64,000 nt of DNA from Sipunculus nudus (lineage: Eukaryota; Annelida; Sipuncula; Golfingiida; Sipunculidae): contig CM049316.1 of the NCBI GenBank assembly GCA_026874595.1, forward strand, positions 52,215,676 to 52,279,675, read 5' to 3'. A model generated the notes under the pieces. That model was not told where the DNA came from, searched no databases, and saw only the letters and a list, made by a program, of their open reading frames with translations. The stretch's first letter is position 1, and the number at the start of each line of letters is the position of its first letter. Both the position numbers and the translations under genes were made by a program. Of this stretch, positions 11,276 through 23,989 are shown piece by piece.

Positions 11276-14200
11276 GAATGTCAAAGGTCAACATCACACC
11301 TGAAGTTGATCTCAATTTGACTTTCAGATGATAAAATTCCTGTTGTAAATGTTAGGCTAAAATATCATTCTTGTAAGATGAGCGTCCTGATCCATGGGTC
11401 ACTTGTTTGTTTTCTCTTCCATTTTTATTTGGCCAATATTTTACACTGTAAGCAATACGGGTCATCATCAATTCTTGTGGCAACACTCTGATTCTTTTTA
11501 TGGTAATCTTAACATTTACTGTATTTAGGGACTTCCCCCATGTTGACGCGTGAGTGGTTCCAATCTGAACTGTAACACGCTAGGCTCTGGTCCTGTTGTT
11601 TGTAGTCAGATCATTAATACCGTGACAGAGGATTTCCCGCGAGGTCGTGATAACGCGTAATACTTACACATGTTGTTGACAGCTCTTGGGAGGCGATAAT
11701 AAACATTCAGTAAACCCAAGAGACATCAAAAGTGTCAAATTTTGAGAAAAGGGGTGGAAGTATTCCAAAGCAGTTTATCTAGACGTTAATCATCACGGTA
11801 CAAATATAAGGAATGTAAACATCAGCACTCACTGTAAAATCTATAAAAATCCACTGATCAAGACCAAGCACTTAATCTTCGTGTAGCCTCTTAAGACAAA
11901 AGTTTAAGATTAGATTTCTAAAGTGATGCTAGATTATTAAGAAGGGGCAAATAACCAGGGTATAATGAATCTTAACCGAATGCCTCAGTCTAGTTGTACT
12001 CGAAACCCTCAACTACGGTTTTTTTAATATGCCTTAAACATTATAAATTTAGTAACTCTTATCTTTTTTTATTTTACCTTCATGTTAAACTTAAAAAAAT
12101 GTTTTTTATAAGTGTGGACAACAGTATAATAAACCCGATCTTTAGTCTGTCGCTTTCTCATGATATTGATATTTTTTGGTGTTTTCCTTAAAGACACACA
12201 ACTTAAACAATACCCAAATGATTTAACCACAAATATATACATTTCCGCCCCATACATCATCATGAAGTTTGTCGCTTTAAGCGGTTAGAAAGTCTTGAAG
12301 TGCAATGAATGGATGGTATTTCATTCTGTAGTCCTTTTTCCTCTTGCCTTGTTCATTGCTGTTAAAACTGTTTCGAGCCAACTTCCCGAAAGAGTAAAAT
12401 CAGGGATTCTTTGATTGACAGTTGTTTGGAATGCTGTCACACAATATAAGATTGGTTGACAATGAATGTCATGAATATGTACGAACCAAGCCTCAGTATA
12501 AATCAGGACATTGATTACTACCTGCCCACACCGCGCCCATTTCTTCTCCACTCCACACAGAGAAGCCTGAGCCCTCTGAGACCCTGCCACCTCACACAAC
12601 CTGTCACATATGCAGTAAGTTGCTTTACTTATAATTATTTATAGTTCAACTAGACAGACTACTATTTGACTTATCAGTGTACCATTTTAAAGCCCTTTTA
12701 AAATGTTTGTACTGTGTCAGTTTATATTAATGACTTAGTAACACTATTTACGTCATTTTTTCATATAATTAAAATATCTAACATAACCCTAATTACAAAA
12801 AAGCGCAAAATTATTACACTGAAGTCCTTGATTGGTGTTGTCTTATCATCCAAGTTTACTGAAAATATATACTCACATGATCAGATGTATTAATGTCATA
12901 CACAGAATGTTTCTCCGTAAGATTATGTAGTGCTTTTAATAAAGGAATAAGGTAGTTTTACTAAGACTGGGGTTTTATTGAGAATTTTTGTCACAAGGAT
13001 TTTTTTTTCTCTGGAAAGTATCAATGACATGAAAGCACTGGTCACTGAAGTGTTATTAGTAGTTTAATCACATATTCTGTGTAATAAATTGATAATAAAT
13101 AATATTTGATTCTGCAAGAATAGGACTCTTGGCCTTTAAAATCTATGGAAACAGATTTTCTACAGCCAAATATGTTATGTTGAAAAATGTAAACTGGTAT
13201 ACAGTTTTATGACCTCCAACACCCTGATCAAAATTTTATGTTCTTTTTTTAGATAGCCTGAAAGTAAATGTCGGATTTCTAAGACAAAAACCTTGGCATG
13301 TTCCTTCACACATGTTTATTGATTTCCAGGATAGTCCTGTTACATACACATCTAAATCCTTGATCGGCCTTTATTATGTTATTCGCCAACTCGCTGTCCA
13401 CCCAACAACGCATTTCTAACACCAAATTTCAACAGCTCACCAGTTGAAGAAAACGGATGACAGTAGGGTTCAACGCAAACAATGTATTTATATACCTTTC
13501 TCGACCGCCTGTTGAGCATACTACCCAAGCAGCCATAATATGCGCTAGAAGGTTACTTTTCTACATTTGCCTTCTGCCCGTAATGAGTACCTATTCCCAC
13601 CTAGGAGGCTACCGTACTCATTCAGTGTTATACTCATTCGTAAATACTTGGCTAGCTTCTAGGTCCTATCGCGGAAGGCGGCCAGAACAATCACGACCCG
13701 TCAGATCTTCCTTGCAGCCAGGTAGCCTTCATGATCTGTCTCACGTTAGTGCCAAAATTATGCACACGTGGTGAAATACCGTATAAGTCGACATATTAGG
13801 TGCATCAGGGAAGGAGTGGGTTGCTAATTTAAATCCACCTTAAACGAACTTATTTATCTAAACGCGGCCGATAGTTGCACTTGCTTTATATACGTGCATG
13901 TGTCACGGCAACCCAGCCTGCCGGGTCCGCCATTGTATGACTGTAGGTCGTGTAAGGATTGGATGTCAACTCTTGACCACGACATACGCACTGCATGTAA
14001 TTCATCACCAAGTCCCATGACTAGCGGCAGTCATGTACGATACAGCCAAAATTCAAGGTTAAATTCAGGGTTCCTGCAACCCACTTTTTGCTCGGTAAAC
14101 GGACATTTCCCCCAGCGATCAAGGGCGTTCTTTCCCTCTGGCTGCTCAGAATTTTAGGAGAAGTGTTGGTTAATAGAAATTATTACCATATAGGAAGTTC

Positions 14201-14429
14201 AATAATAATTTTCTGAGGTTGATGTAAAATAATTTTAATGTCATATATACGCACGGTTAAGTAAAATATTTACCGCTTTTTTAAGAGTTTGCTGTCAACA
14301 GTTGTACTTCATCATAAGTGTAACCGCTTCCGCAGCAGTCCTGGTACGAACTTTTGTTTTAAGTTTTTCCCGTCCGTTAATTTAAATATAGGTAATCGAA
14401 AACAGTGACAATATATAAAAATACGATGT
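11276..14429. other. unassigned interval, about 3.1 kb
   Basis: Contains only short open frames (a 92-codon one on - at 12321-12599, a 105-codon one on + at 13457-13774, an 87-codon one on + at 13894-14157) with no domain or repeat that I recognise. It is less AT-rich around 13.4-14.1 kb. It may include the decayed 5' part of the LINE that becomes recognisable near 14.48 kb, but I cannot show that. Confidence 0.4.
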
Positions 14430-14559
14430 CAGCTGACGGCCCTCTCAATCAGTATTAACGGAGCAGATGGGGCATCTCCATACCTAGTTTTAATAGTTTA
14501 TTATAATACCCAACGTCAACATTGCAAAAACAGATTTTCAGAAAAATTAGAGCAAAAAG

Positions 14560-14932
14560 TAATAATTATCTAATCCTAGGTGATCTAAACGCCCCACATA
14601 GAGACTACGGTGCTAGATATAGTAATGCCTCTGATAAAATACTTATGGATGAACTTCAGATGGTAATTTAATTTTGTTTAACGATGATAAGCCAACATTT
14701 TACAGTGCGGCTAACGGCGCTTGGGACATTTTATATCTCGCTGTTGCTACTCCAAACATCTCCTCTGAGTTCTTAATAGGGGAGTGTATCGGATCGGACC
14801 ATCTCCCGATTTACGTAGACACTGTTTGGAAGCAACGGGTTTCCCCACCCAAGTTATTTCGGAAACTAGTTAAAGCTGATTGGGGTCGTTTTCAGGAAAT
14901 CCTCATAAATAATATGTCAGAAAGTTGACACA
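14560..14932 (+). pseudogene. LINE endonuclease C-terminal part
   Basis: Translation gives NYLILGDLNAPHRDYGARYS, then after a frame change LFNDDKPTFYSAANGAWDIL and GSDHLPI. GDLNAPH and SDHLPI are the conserved metal-binding and catalytic motifs of the exonuclease-endonuclease-phosphatase fold used by non-LTR retrotransposons to nick target DNA. A stop and a frameshift near 14667 separate the two halves, so the enzyme is dead. Downstream, 15020-15130 translates with a 'WWNxTPEIKEAS' stretch typical of the linker between endonuclease and reverse transcriptase. Confidence 0.8.
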
Positions 14933-15519
14933 GTTACACACTTACAGTTAGATTGCATCGCAACAGACATTCACATACAGTATCAATCAGGCATTCACTG
15001 CGGTGGCTCCAGAGAGAAAAAATTAAAAATAGAAATTGGTGGAACTTTACCCCTGAAATTAAAGAGGCGTCGAGTCAGGCGCGACCAATTACGCACACGT
15101 ACCACGGAAGCCAAAGCTTTTTTTAAATAGAGTAAATAGGTTAGTAGATCGAGCTATCTTGGCGCAAAAACGGTGTCAATGATCAGAATACCTTAAGAGT
15201 CAAGACCATAAAACAAACTCAGGTGAATTTGGGGAAACAATGCAAACGTTTCTGTAACTCTACATTAAACCCAAATACAGGACAGGCCCTGACGGCACAG
15301 TACTGCTGCTACAGCAAAGTGTTGTGCAGATCTTTCTGCGAATACTTTAAAACACACGAAACCCCGACACACCCTGACTTCAAGAATGAATTCTTTAACA
15401 CAGCTTAACAAATAATTGATGAAAATAAAACACTGTTTACCCCTCTAGAAAACCCGACCACAGAAGATAGTGTAGCAACGCAGCAAACACACTTACAAGA
15501 TACTATCCCAGACCCCTGT

Positions 15520-15890
15520 CTAGGCACAATTGCAAACCTATACACGCTGTCCATTTCATGGGGATTTCCGATTGAATGGAAAAGAGCATTAGTAACAATG
15601 ATCCAAAAACCTGGCAAGACAACTGATAAACCGACAAATTTCAAGCCTATTAGCTTTGTTACGGGGTGCATATAAAAGGCGACCGAACTGTCTCGCTAGT
15701 GAGGCTTGTTTTTCTAGCTAAGCGGTTGGTACGCCGGACTTGTGCGCCACCGTTATGGGTTCGAATCCTGAATCGATCTAGAATTTTTCATCTGAAAAAT
15801 TTGTCTTCGTAACAGCTTGCAACCTTGCTTTGGCAAGCTATTTGAAAAAAAAATCATTAAAAACCAAATATATACGTTCTTAGACACTAG
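15520..15890 (+). pseudogene. LINE reverse transcriptase, N-terminal part, broken
   Basis: The sequence encodes WKRALVTMIQKPGKTTDKP followed by NFKPISF up to 15671, matching the opening motif of non-LTR reverse transcriptases (WKxAxVxxIxKPGK...YRPISL). After a foreign 150-bp segment the protein resumes as CFGKLFEKKIIKNQIYTFLD (15819-15890), the usual continuation of that motif. The gap corresponds to only one or two residues, so the interruption is an insertion rather than a deletion. Confidence 0.75.
15672..15818 (+). mobile_element. tRNA-derived SINE inserted in LINE
   Basis: A pol III A box (TAGCTAAGCGG, 15715-15725) and a B box (GGTTCGAATCC, 15758-15768) sit at tRNA-like spacing, but the T stem and acceptor stem do not pair, so this is a tRNA-derived SINE head rather than a tRNA gene. 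It separates two adjoining pieces of the LINE reverse transcriptase. I could not identify a clear target-site duplication or an A-rich tail. Confidence 0.6.
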
Positions 15891-15960
15891 AACGCCCGAG
15901 CTCGGTGGTGCATTTTTTGTAATGACGACCAATCAGGCTTTCGCTCCGGGAGATCAACAT

Positions 15961-16141
15961 GGATCATATATTCCACAGGCGCTTGAATCCCTATTTGTGT
16001 TGATATTGGCTTAAATAGTGTTCAGTTTACCTCAACAACAATCCTCTACCGTTTAATGAGCTGTAAACCATGATATATCACTTGCCGGTACTTGTTTATT
16101 TAATAAATACACAAGGCCGGCATCCAAGTCTGCGGACGGGT
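15961..16141 (+). repeat. left arm of a long inverted repeat (fold-back element)
   Basis: About 180 bp that recur in reverse complement at 16460-16637. Shared landmarks in order: CACAGGCGCTTGAATCC, TAATAAATACACAAGGCCGG, CCAAGTCTGC. The arms are separated by about 320 bp. The match has scattered differences, so the element is not recent. It lies inside the segment that splits the LINE. Confidence 0.85.
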
Positions 16142-16459
16142 AGGCGATAATACAAGAAATCAATTGAAATTCCCAAATATTTCAAAGATTTTCGAGGGAA
16201 GAAACTTACAGTCGTTAAATGGCCAGTTCTTCTTTCTATAAAAGCATCAACAATTCCAATACACAAAGTGTACCACTTGTAATGAGCTCTTATTTGTAAC
16301 TAGTCTGCATCCATTAAGCAGCTGTTACCCAAATCAAGGAAATCCCCATGTATCTTGGTCAGCAGTAAGGATTCCCCCTGGAACCTAACATTGGTTGATA
16401 ATGATGGAAATAGTAATCTGGGATAAATCTGTCTGTTCGTCGCTTAATGGATACAGACA

Positions 16460-16637
16460 CGTCTGCAGACTTGGATGCCGGCCTTGTGTATTTATTAAAT
16501 AAACAAGTACCGGCAAAGCAATATATCATGGGTCACAGCTCATTAAACGGTAGGGGATTGTTGTTGAGGTAAACGGAACACTATTTAAGCCAATATCAAC
16601 ACAAATAGGGATTCAAGCGCCTGTGTATATTCCGGAT
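16460..16637 (-). repeat. right arm of the fold-back element
   Basis: Reverse complement of 15961-16141, with scattered substitutions. The loop between the arms (16142-16459) has no open frame or known motif. Together the arms could fold into a hairpin of about 180 bp. No target-site duplication is evident, so the mobile-element class is open. Confidence 0.85.
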
Positions 16638-16639
16638 CA

Positions 16640-19600
16640 GTCAGGCCATCATGAATGGCATGAAGCGAAGACAGCACTCCTTATAGTGTAGTCGCCCATG
16701 TAGCAAAATCACAATCCTGTAGGAACTGAATGCCCAAATTGAGATAGCACTTGCTTTTACTTCATTTAGGTGTAGGCTGATGGAAAATGTTAGGTAACAA
16801 GTTTTATCAACCCTCTGATCCCCTAAAAATCCTAGATTGCCGCCATCATATAAAAAAGCCTAGATAATGCTTTGATATTGTAACTATTGCATCAAAATGA
16901 ATAATAATTGCATCAAAATGAATAATATTGGAACGATTTATAAGATTTTGAATGTGTACTGATAATACCAACTGCTCCAGGAGCTGTTAAAAGGTTAGGG
17001 AGAGTTTCAAGATCAAGGTCAAACTTATTTACCAACCTTCTATCTTAAGAATAACATTAGACATCTTGGATACTACGCTGTCATATATTATGTAATATGT
17101 TTTTCAAATAGTCAATATTTGAAATAATTGTTTTAATATTGGTTATGGCAGAATAATATACCATAGGGACGATATTAAAATACATTACACTAAGATACTG
17201 TCATAGGTTTTTCAAACGGACCTTAAAGGTGCCCATTTACCTACCTTTTTGAAAGAAAATTTGTGATTTCTTGCTTCTCTGTGTAAAGATATTAATGATC
17301 TAAAGGGAATTCTGATTTTGAAATGTTCTTATAATACCTCCGTGAAGGATGTATGAACTTGTTCATCAACAACATGTTTGTAAACACAGCAATGTTGACA
17401 AAAGGGGGGAAAATGTTACCTAACATAGTATGTGGCATATATGCGGAGGCAGAAAGGTATTTGTTGCAAAACGCCATTTGCAAAACTCTCGCCTACCTGA
17501 CTTGCTGTCCGATGCCATTGTCGAATTCTTTTTATTTTGGCGCCCACCCCCCCCCCCCCCCCCCATTATATCATACACACGTTGATATAAACAAAACAGG
17601 CAGCCTATGTGCGTGATATCAAGGTTTTCTGGCCTATTTTGTATAAAATCTCAAAGGGATTACCTTTAGGTTATAAAGGTCAGATAGATGATTTAATTGG
17701 CCCCTTTATAACATGAAGTAGATGTACGTTTTACATATTTCACATATTGCTGATTCTCTTCTGATTTATTGTTTAGTATTATTCTTCGACAGTATTAATG
17801 CGAAACAACTATTTTGAAATCAATTTGTGTGGTTAGTAAAAAAAAAGGAACAATCTATAGCATGTAAACTATTCCAGACGCCTGGTACACTTGAGGATCT
17901 TCAGTAGAATCTTTGGAGTTTACCTGAATATGGGCGGAAATAGGTCAGCTGTTATTGTAAATGTCACAAAAGATTGAAAGAGTGAAACAGAAAAAATATG
18001 CTGCCCTGACAAAAAAGGACGGCCAGCGAAAGAAGACAACACATCTGCACGTGCACAGGGTCATACTGGTGCTGTCCGTAAAAAAGATAAGTGTGTACAT
18101 GTAAATGCCATCTGGCGAATTCAAATACATGCACCTTTAGGAACACCGTAGGTTAATGTCGGATAATCGGGACCAAGCACCTCAAGATTAAGATACCCCT
18201 ACCATGGATGATATTATCAGGAATTACTGCCAGGTCTGCATCGGCCAGAAGATGCTCGTGCATAAGAAAACCAGAATGCCACAGCAGCCAGGTATAAGAT
18301 ACGCCTAGGACGTATTCAAATAATATTGAGATGGGCAGTGGAATATATGATATTAGGATAACTGTTTCAAATGACCATATAAATGTATGTAGGAAAAATC
18401 AACATGGATTTATCTTGAACATGGTTGAAATTATGTATTATATGTCAATCCTTAGGCACAACAATGCTTGAAAGACATTCAGTGGAAACATCGAAATACT
18501 TGTTTCTCTGCAACAGTCCTATTATATAAATTATTTGGTGAAACCGTTGACCATGCAACTACGGGGGCCGATAATGCTGTGTAAGAGTTTCAGTGTTAAA
18601 TTGGGCTTTCTGCGCGGTTCTTCTTGAATTCAAGAAACAATGGAAGATTTCTGGTGAAGGTTCCCTACTTAATTTGGAATTTCTCTACTGCATGATCATA
18701 CTTAGTATTACATACCTGTTATGAATGTTGGTAATGTCGTTGATAACATCGGGGAATTAAAGACATTGAAATTCAAAAATATGTTGAAATCAGTTGTCAA
18801 TTCATGAATCAAAACATCTGTAATAACACGATAGTATAATCGCATGATAAAAGCCTCAAAAGTTTTCTCTTCAAGGTTTCTCTGTGCACACGATATGAAA
18901 CCTTGATAAAAATAATGCCTCCTGTATAGGGAGAAAGTTTGAAATATGCAATTTAAGAGGAATATTTTGAGGCATTATTCACATAAGAAATATTAGGATT
19001 TTCTGCTTAACTTTTATTCCTTAAAATGTATTTAGATGGTGTGGGTAAACCTAAGTGGGGCTTAGCTTTGATATTCATATTTTTACAAGTTAAAAATAAG
19101 GATATAAACCGCCCGGTCCATACATTAAGTTGTATGGTACATGTTGATTCATCGGTGAAAATGCGCATCCAAGTTAATCACTCACAAAATATCAACAACT
19201 AAAATTAATTTTCGTGGTAAATTAAATGACAGGCTAACGGGAAGGCTGTGCCTCACTTAGACAAGAGTGCAATTCGGGGATCTATACCCTGGTGTTATGA
19301 CCACCCAGAATGCAATTAAGGAAAGACCCCCTTCCTAAGTATACAATTATTTAGATGTTGTCTTAACGGAGCAAATCATACATACGTCAATAAATAATTT
19401 AATTGCTGGGGAATAAAAAATGAAATCTGAAAACAAAAATAATCACGAATAAATGGGAAAAGAATCAAATGAAATGAGAGCGCTCAAAGGACCGGGGTGG
19501 GGGTGGGGGGCAATTTTTCACCACTGGATGGATTACATTATTGTGGCATTTGCATCCCCTGGTTGATGCACAGTCGACGGTGATTCAATCCAGGAACCTG

Positions 19601-20440
19601 TAGGTGCAGAAGTCATTGGGGCTTGGTTAATGCCAAGATATAAAATGAGAGAAAGCGTGTGATACTGCCCTGTCTCGTAGTCCGAAACCGGAATGGAAAT
19701 CTACAGATGTACATATATGTAGTTAAGTTTGCATTAAAAATGGAAGCGGCTACCTCCATCAAAACAAAATTATTAAAAAAAAATTCCATCCGTGGTGTTG
19801 GCCTTATGCCCGGATCTACATGGTCCGTTTTATTCAACAAGTGTACAATAGAGATATTTGTATTCCCGTAATGTGCAAACTTTCCTTTAGGAAAAATGCG
19901 TACTCATATGCCATTTTACATATGCAGATGTGCCTTCTTTTCTGCTGATCAAATATGGCTGATTAGTTTTTTGTGTGCATTATTTGTCTATTTATAGCTT
20001 TATGAAGTGCCTTGTCTATAACTTGTAACAATTAGACCTGTTTCAGCTCTTATTCAGATAAACTATATAGAAATATAAAATATCCAGACAACGATTTTAC
20101 CGATCTCTCTTTTCTACAAGGTACTAGGAATAGTTTAATATGAAATGAATATTTCTGTATCAAGACCACCAACAAGGCTTTTGGAATCTTGGAATCTTCC
20201 ATATATCCACAAAAATTCCTTATAAATGTTTTTGTTGTAATATGGTAGGCACCTTGACAATGTAGTACTTCTATGAGAGAATCAGCAATATAAAAAAGAG
20301 ATCACGAGCATCAATGTCATAAAGTCTATTTCTTTTTGATCACCATATCACATAACATATGACAATGAAGTGCCCAAGATATTTTTATGCTTTAAAATAT
20401 TAGTAAATACATTTGGCTTTGACCTTGCGCACCCTATTTG
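16640..20440. other. unassigned interval, about 3.8 kb
   Basis: AT-rich sequence with only short open frames. A C18 homopolymer lies at about 17548-17565. A 30-residue stretch at 18200-18290 (+) with C-x2-C and basic residues hints at a retroviral-type zinc finger but is too short to call. GGGGTGGGGGTGGGGGG at 19494-19510 could form a G-quadruplex. Nothing else is supported. Confidence 0.4.
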
Positions 20441-20928
20441 AGCTTCCGACAACTCTTGGTTAGTTGCAATTAACAGAATACATTCAAGAAGTATAAATCG
20501 ATCCAGTTATCTAATATCATTAAGTTTTATGCAACAGTTAACTATTTTATCATTATCTTTATGTTAAGATTGACATGGTCGCCCTTTTGGATTCCCTTGG
20601 GTGACAGAGCTTATAAAAACTCATTTTTATTTGCAATCAACAGAACACATTCAAAAACGTATAAATCTATCCAGTATCATTAAGTTTTAAGCGACATTTA
20701 CAGTATTATAGCATTATCTCTATGTTAAGGCTGCAGTGGTGGCCATCTTGGAACTATAGAGTTCATAAAAAATAATAAACTGCATTCATTCATCAGCTTA
20801 ATGGCAAATAAATTGAAAGCAAGCACTATCTTATTTAATTTCTAAGAAAACGTCGTTCTGTTACACGTGCAAGTACACTTTATCCCCAACACTTAATAAT
20901 ACCAATGGGTGAAGGCGGCCATTTTGGA
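20440..20928 (+). repeat. about 167-bp tandem repeat, 2-3 diverged copies
   Basis: TGCAATTAACAGAATACATT at 20465 recurs as a close variant at 20632, each followed by ATAAATC(G/T)ATCCAG and ending in a variant of GG(T/C)(C/G)GCCATTTTGGA; a third, more diverged unit ends near 20924. It abuts the downstream LINE reverse-transcriptase piece, so the right boundary of the sequence that splits the LINE is about 20928. Confidence 0.65.
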
Positions 20929-20939
20929 TTTTCGGTGTT

Positions 20940-21760
20940 AGAGGGATCTGAAAATTTGTTACCTAACATTTTAATAAGTTCAGTATCAAATTCCTACGGA
21001 AATACATCTCCGTCTACACTATTAGCCACATTTCTCGATGTGGAAAAGGCTTTGGATGTTGTATGGTCTGACGGTCTCCGCATTAAAATTATGAGATAAA
21101 GTTATCTGCCACATAAACTGGTGAGATTAATATCCTCATTCCTGGCAGATAGATCCCAAATGGTTTATCATGAAGGTACAAAATCGGAGGAGATAACGCA
21201 TGAAGCTGGGAATCTCGAACGCAGCAATGAGCCTTATACTCTTTAAATCATGTATGTTAACGACCTTCCGAAGACGGGACAAATGGTCAGTGTTTCACAA
21301 TACGCTGAGGTCATAGCCATCTGGGCCACTGTTTCCAACGTTTGCTCTTCACGCAACGCAGTCCAAGCCCAGCTCGACCGCATAGGCAGCTGGTGCAACA
21401 CCTGGAGAATCAAACTGAATCCAACTAAAACACAAACGGTTTTGTCTAGTAAAGCGTACAAACCAACAAATTTTGAACCCTTAAAACTGTTAGGTGGGAA
21501 TTTGAAAGATTCGGACGCCAGATTCCAAGGTGTAATTGGAATATATAAACAATTATACACCTTTATAAACAATTGATCCGCTCTATAGGCATATACGGAT
21601 CCATTGCTTTCTTAAGTTCAGCTAAGACACACTTATATAAAACAAAAGTACAACAAAATAAACCCCTGAGAGCACCCCTAACAGTTAGTAAGTGCACTTA
21701 AACATCAGAACTAAAAGCACGCACAAACACACCCACTGTTAAAGATTACATGATAGAACA
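20940..21760 (+). pseudogene. LINE reverse transcriptase, palm/thumb and C-terminal part
   Basis: Translation gives LLATFLDVEKALDVVWSDGL (palm motif with catalytic D), MYVNDLPK, then QYAEVIAIWA where the Y-x-D-D catalytic box should be, then AQLDRIGSWCNTWRIKLNP and KTQTVLSS (thumb). The YADD to YAEV change removes both catalytic aspartates. Further downstream about 21640-21760 reads KVQQNKPLRA and NTPTVKDYM, the C-terminal region after the thumb in Jockey/I-type elements. Two stops lie between 21097 and 21250. Confidence 0.8.
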
Positions 21761-22419
21761 ATTGCATTGTCAACACTTACAACAGGATAAAACATATAAG
21801 CTCATTACGATTATTAACAAATGACTACATGCATACAATAGCCAGAAATAAATTCGGTTCTCCTCTAGACATAATCCTGCAACATCCTATGTAGAAAGAG
21901 ACTAACATCACATCCACTAAGCAAATAGCCTTGTCAAGTCATCTTCCCTTGCACGCAGTTTGATATTTATAGACCTTAGCTTTTCATCTCTATCTCCTCT
22001 GAATATCTCCTAATCTTTGGGCCTAATAGTAAAAAGATAATTATTAAACATTCACTAAGATATCATATTTTTCGTTGCTGAAGGGGCTACTAGGTCGGGG
22101 GCCCCTGACTTCCGCAACTACGGCGCTCGAGCGTCATTTTTTCCTTCTTCAATAAAATATGTATTATGTTATGTATTCATGTTATCACATATCATGAATA
22201 CCGATTCAATACACATAATGTGTAGCTTATATATAGCATGGCGGGAAAATAAATTACCGTTATATTTTATTTAAAATCCTGTCTCTGATTTTTAGAATCA
22301 ATTTTATTCATCATATTACTTATAATTTGATATTATTGGTGATTGTTCTAAGAAAATTAAAAACATATCAGTAGTGATATATGGCAATTTAAAGCATACA
22401 CATGTATATGTTATATATA

Positions 22420-22424
<5 letters not shown>

Positions 22425-22480
<56 letters not shown>
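22425..22480 (+). repeat. (TA)28 microsatellite
   Basis: Uninterrupted TA dinucleotide tract followed by a TA-rich flank with imperfect palindromes. Confidence 0.99.
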
Positions 22481-22484
<4 letters not shown>

Positions 22485-22489
22485 ATATA

Positions 22490-23830
22490 TATAGAAGATA
22501 TATATTTTGATATAACGAATTACAAAACAAATGTACGATGCACTGAAAACGTAGATGCACGTACTCATTGTAAATTGTAGGTGAGCATAAATAAAGAACA
22601 AAAATAATTCAATAAATGTTTAAAAATAATACTGAATAGGAAATTGTATTAAATGACCTCGTGACTTTTGGCTAACACAGACAAATATTCGTCATGAATT
22701 AATTAAGTTATACAATAATGTATTTGAAAGTTAACGAGTTTCTGTCATTTTGTGCATTGAAAGTTTTAACCTTCGACAAGGGGCGTTTGTTTGTCCCTTT
22801 GTTTGACTGTTGGCAACATTATTAAAAAGGTTATTAACGGATTTTCATGAAATTTTAAGGATAGCTTGGCGATGATGCCAGGAACAATTGATTAAATTGT
22901 GGGGGTGATCCGGATCACCATCTGGATCCAGGAAATTTTAAAGGGAAAATGCTGCATTTCTGGAAATGCCACATGGGAGTAATGACTTGCCTTGGCGTAG
23001 GTCTGCGCTGTCTGAGTGCTTTTTCTAGTTATAATTATATGCAACGTCCGCACGCAATTGTGCATATATTTTCTTTGGTGTACTGATATTATTCTCAAGA
23101 CACAGTTCACGCAGTACTTACTAATTAGCGCATAGACAATCCTATTTTGACTTAGAATAAGTGCCCACAATAGGCATAATCGTTAGTTTACCAGTCCGTC
23201 GGCAAAATGCGATTCTAGCTCTGAAGTCCGTTACAGGGAAATCACCGTGGCTTTCCTTAGACATCGACTATCTTCGCTTTTTGACATCAGGTCTCTGCTG
23301 TATACACTCTTAATGCACGTAGACCTGCCCCTGTAGTGCAGGTTTCGTGAGGCTATACCATCCTAGCACGCTGATCGGGAAAATGTAGCGAATACCGTCT
23401 TAATCACGTCTTATATATGCTGGCTGACGTCACAAGTCTTGATGGTCTTCTAGCCAATCATCACTTCACTATTATGCCGACTGCCAATTATTACATGAAT
23501 TTTAATAGAGATAAATCCTCGAGAAAACTAAACAGGTGTTAGTCCTGTGAAATCTACAACAAACACTCGTTACTACAGATACCACCAAACTGAGAGAGCT
23601 GCGACGGAATAGTACTGGAATTAACATCAACCTAGACACGTGCGTTGTCTAACCAAAGCTCTCACTCATATATCTAAACATAAAAAAACTCTATATTATG
23701 TTCAATAAATTATCAAAAACAATCATCTGGTTATACTCCCTACTTGAATATGCAATACAATAGCTGAGTCAGTTCTCTGGTGACATTGGGCCTGAAGTAT
23801 AGAGCTGTATGAGGAGAGAAGACATCTGCC
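22490..23830. other. unassigned interval
   Basis: No supported feature. GGATCACCATCTGGATCCAG near 22912-22931 is a phrase often seen in dispersed animal repeats; the family was not identified. Confidence 0.4.
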
Positions 23831-23989
23831 AAAGGAATTCCATATCACCGACGTCAAATTCAAGAATTTCCCCGTGCTTTACCATGCCGATGGGTTTTAA
23901 TGTAGTGATGAAGACAATGTCGTCCTAAGTGGAGCGAATAGTTGAGCATAGCGTAACCGCTGCTTAACTCGAGCTTATTCAGTAGCATG

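Larger units (their letters stand above)
14480..22185 (+). mobile_element. dead APE-type LINE (Jockey/I-like), split by insertions
   Basis: Pieces of one LINE type lie in order on the + strand: an APE endonuclease end (14480-14932), the start of a reverse transcriptase (about 15520-15671 and 15819-15890), the remaining palm and thumb (20940-21575), and a 3' tail near 22140-22185 with AATAAAATATGTATTATG, like the TTATG-type tails of I/Jockey elements. Between the second and third pieces about 5 kb of unrelated sequence intervenes, and a tRNA-SINE interrupts the second. Each piece has frameshifts and stops. That they are one copy is inferred from order, strand and almost non-overlapping domain coverage. 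Confidence 0.6.

Noticed and set aside
12321-12599. 92-codon frame on - as a gene
   Set aside because: No recognised motif, no splice context, and the overlapping + frame is equally open; composition is not convincing.
13457-14157. Frames of 105 and 87 codons on + as genes or LINE ORF1
   Set aside because: No zinc knuckle, RRM or coiled coil; cannot be tied to the LINE that starts to be recognisable near 14.48 kb.
15709-15781. tRNA gene
   Set aside because: A and B boxes are present, but acceptor and T stems do not pair; it fits a SINE head.
18200-18290. Integrase zinc-finger fragment (C-x2-C with basic residues)
   Set aside because: Only about 30 residues, no histidines placed correctly and no neighbouring integrase core.
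22374-22601. Overlapping 68- and 70-codon frames on both strands
   Set aside because: They are translations of the (TA)n microsatellite (alternating Y and I residues).
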